Shown piece after piece: positions 21,377 to 22,478 of a stretch of 22,478 nucleotides of DNA (the stretch's first letter is position 1; each line of letters opens with the position of its first letter). The stretch comes from an uncultured Prosthecobacter sp. (lineage in GTDB: Bacteria; Verrucomicrobiota; Verrucomicrobiia; Verrucomicrobiales; Verrucomicrobiaceae). Position numbers and translations under genes: made by a program. The notes beneath the pieces were generated by a model. That model was given only the letters and a program-made list of their open reading frames with translations, did not search any database and was not told where the DNA came from. The stretch covers positions 1 to 22,478 of the forward strand of contig CANNUR010000025.1 in NCBI GenBank assembly GCA_947523045.1, read 5' to 3'.

Positions 21377-21644
21377 CGCCGGGCCCGGAGCAGTCGTCAT
21401 CCGGATCCCAAGCCTTGTGTTTTGGGGCCGGTGTCCCTGCCGTCCACCGGGCTTGACCTCGCGTCGCGGCCAGCCGCTGGGAGCGGGAGGCTTCCAGTCA
21501 GGCCGCGGCGTCAGCGCCATGCGCTCGGAGCAAAAGGCTTCGGCGCGACTTACTTCCATCAGGACTCAGGTGGTCCTGACACGCAGCCCGCGCGCCTGGC
21601 GTCGCGGGTGCGTTTGTTGCCCTGCAAACCCCAAGAATCATCTC
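21377..21644 (+). other. Non-coding structured leader region before the Gre-like gene
   Basis: 268 bases with no supportable gene. After the second copy of the structured element come hairpins AGCGC-CAT-GCGCT (21514-21526) and TCAGGAC/GTCCTGA with a 7-base loop (21559-21579). It may be a long 5' leader of the downstream gene or a repeat cluster. Confidence 0.5.
21397..21496 (+). repeat. Structured intergenic element, copy 2 (divergent)
   Basis: Same order of words as copy 1, with a 27-base core (21470-21496) aligning end to end with 20942-20968: GCCAGCCG, GAGCGGG and CTTCC in both. It contains a hairpin CCGCT-GGG-AGCGG (21475-21487). Same orientation as copy 1; the two copies enclose the 99-codon gene. 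Confidence 0.45.
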
Positions 21645-21908
21645 ATGAAAACCGACAAAATTCAGTATTACGACCAACTCGTTCTCCGTGAAATCTCCGA
21701 ACCGGCGCAGGTCGCCGACGATGAACTGCGCATCCAGGTGGTGCCCGATCATGAGGCCGACGCCGTGGCCGGCCGCATCTCGGAGCATGCCCCCGTGGGC
21801 CGCGCCGTGCTGCACCGGCGCGAGGGTGAAATCGTCACCATCGCCACCGGCCGCACGCGCTACCGCATGCAGATCGTGAGTGTCGAGCGCCATCGCCGCG
21901 CCGGATGA
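21645..21908 (+). CDS. Stand-alone GreA/GreB C-terminal (Rnk-like) domain protein
   Basis: 87 residues, starting MKTDKIQYYDQLVL. From about residue 25 the sequence follows the FKBP-like C-terminal domain of transcript-cleavage factors: DDELRIQVVPDHEADAVAGRISEHAPVGRAVLHRREGEIVTI, where GRIS...PVGRAVL...GEIV matches the GreA pattern GxIS..SPLGxALLGxxxGDxV. The long N-terminal coiled coil of GreA/GreB, which reaches into the RNA polymerase channel and carries the acidic tip, is absent; only ~24 residues precede the domain. Rnk has a short coiled coil plus this domain and binds polymerase without promoting cleavage. A role as a polymerase secondary-channel binder or Gre competitor is therefore plausible but inferred. 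It faces the ABM gene tail to tail five bases away; the spacer upstream is long and structured. Confidence 0.8.
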   Translation: MKTDKIQYYDQLVLREISEPAQVADDELRIQVVPDHEADAVAGRISEHAPVGRAVLHRREGEIVTIATGRTRYRMQIVSVERHRRAG

Positions 21909-21913
21909 CCCCA

Positions 21914-22240
21914 TCAGCGCGCGAAATGGCGTTCGCCCAGCACGCTGCACACGCTGATGTCGTAGCTCAGGTAAAACTTCTGGATGCCCAGCCGTTTCGC
22001 TTCGAGGTGGCGCGGGTGTCGACCCCAGGCCTCGTGATGTTCCCAGTTGTCGAATTCGACCACCGTGACGCGTTCGCCATCGGCGGCGCTGAAGGTCTTG
22101 GCCGAGAGAAAGCCGGGCATGCCGCGCGCGAGTTCGGTGATCTCCGGAGCGAGCGCGGCATACTCCGCGCGCGCCGCCTCGTCGAGGCGCGAGCGGAAGA
22201 CGGTGACGATCTTGGTATCGGCGGGGGGCGGTGTTTTCAT
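21914..22240 (-). CDS. Antibiotic biosynthesis monooxygenase (ABM) domain protein
   Basis: 108 residues, single ABM domain with a dimeric alpha+beta barrel (ferredoxin-like) fold. Landmarks: KIVTVFRSRLDEAARAEYAALAPEI, MPGFLSAKTFSAADGERVTVVEFDNWEHHEAW and HPRHLEAKRLGIQKFYLSYDISVC. Members range from cofactor-free quinone-forming monooxygenases to haem-degrading enzymes and stress proteins; this one has no clear haem-degradation Asn/Trp set I can assign, so the substrate is open. The start ATG lies seven bases after the stop of the marR-like gene on the same strand, so the two are almost certainly one operon and the regulator probably controls it. Confidence 0.85.
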   Translation of the reverse strand: MKTPPPADTKIVTVFRSRLDEAARAEYAALAPEITELARGMPGFLSAKTFSAADGERVTVVEFDNWEHHEAWGRHPRHLEAKRLGIQKFYLSYDISVCSVLGERHFAR

Positions 22241-22247
22241 GGGCGGG

Positions 22248-22478
22248 CTAGGTTGGATTCGAAGTTGCGCTGGCGGTCAGCCGGCTCAGTTCGCGGATCA
22301 GCAGCGGGCCGGTGGTCTGCAGTTCCTCGTGATGGATCGCCGCCAGCCTGCCGAGCGTGGCGCGGCCGCGTGCGGTGAGCGCCACCCGCACCTGCCGTCC
22401 GTCAGTGGCATCGGGCTTGCGCCTGGCGAGGCCGGCCGCCTCCAGGCGGTTGACGAGTTCGGCGGCGCTGTGCGGGGC
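22248..22478 (-). CDS. MarR family transcriptional regulator, 5' part outside window
   Basis: The last 76 codons of a minus-strand gene that continues beyond the window edge; it ends in TAG. Visible sequence: HSAAELVNRLEAAGLARRKPD, which is the end of the recognition helix and the start of the wing, ATDGRQVRVALTARGRATL, the beta-wing with the conserved D-x-R, and then a C-terminal dimerisation helix (LAAIHHEELQTTGPLLIRELSRL). MarR proteins are dimeric winged-helix repressors released by small phenolic or oxidant ligands. It sits directly upstream of the ABM monooxygenase gene, which fits a repressor controlling a detoxification enzyme. Its operator would lie outside the window. Confidence 0.85.
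   Translation of the reverse strand, partial: APHSAAELVNRLEAAGLARRKPDATDGRQVRVALTARGRATLGRLAAIHHEELQTTGPLLIRELSRLTASATSNPT

Overview
The window is GC-rich (about two-thirds G+C by eye) and densely packed with genes on both strands. It encodes lipid A synthesis (LpxD), an OmpH/Skp periplasmic chaperone and many Sec-exported or membrane-anchored proteins, so the host is a Gram-negative bacterium. Several gene types together recall the PVC superphylum, most likely Verrucomicrobiota (Opitutae-like): a multihaem cytochrome fused to TPRs, FG-GAP/VCBS repeats, a LamG-like exported protein, and an exported PQQ-type propeller. The taxonomy is inferred from gene style; there is no rRNA or tRNA to confirm it.

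Layout. 1-2400 (+): the end of ompH/skp, lpxD, and a family 2 glycosyltransferase three bases after lpxD; this is an envelope block. 2435-3379 (+): an HrgA/COG2958-like protein (winged helix plus degenerate PD-(D/E)XK fold). 3426-10865 (+): four extracytoplasmic genes, namely an octahaem cytochrome c with HEAT and TPR repeats, a PDZ-less trypsin-like protease, a secreted protein of unknown function overlapping it by ATGA, and a nine-repeat VCBS propeller. 10873-11721 (-): an exported LamG-like protein. 11746-13521 (+): a YjbR/MmcQ protein and an exported M20 amidohydrolase. 13622-18163 (-): Nudix (MTH1-like), nitrilase-family amidase, DedA membrane protein and RNase R, all in one direction and possibly partly co-transcribed. 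18253-19482 (+): an exported PQQ-like propeller. 19485-20711 (-): NnrS, with a Crp/Fnr-type half-site pair upstream. 20712-21644: a sparse region holding two related, structured intergenic elements on either side of a 99-codon orphan. 21645-21908 (+): a stand-alone GreA/GreB C-terminal domain. 21914-22478 (-): an ABM-type monooxygenase and a truncated MarR regulator, probably one operon.

Points worth a second look. (i) At least four genes have a recognisable -35/-10 pair whose -10 ends only 5-8 bases before the start codon, which implies leaderless or nearly leaderless mRNAs. (ii) There are three kinds of short intergenic repeat: a 7-bp repeat with stops in all frames, a 9-bp tandem repeat, and a ~97-nt structured element present twice. 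(iii) Unusual protein architectures are the octahaem-HEAT-TPR fusion, the HrgA-like protein with QxK in place of ExK, the lone Gre C-terminal domain, and a bacterial Nudix protein that keeps the human MTH1 base-recognition residues. No complete, obviously new multi-gene system was recognised. Gene starts were set by signal peptides, family starts and promoter positions, because Shine-Dalgarno motifs are scarce.
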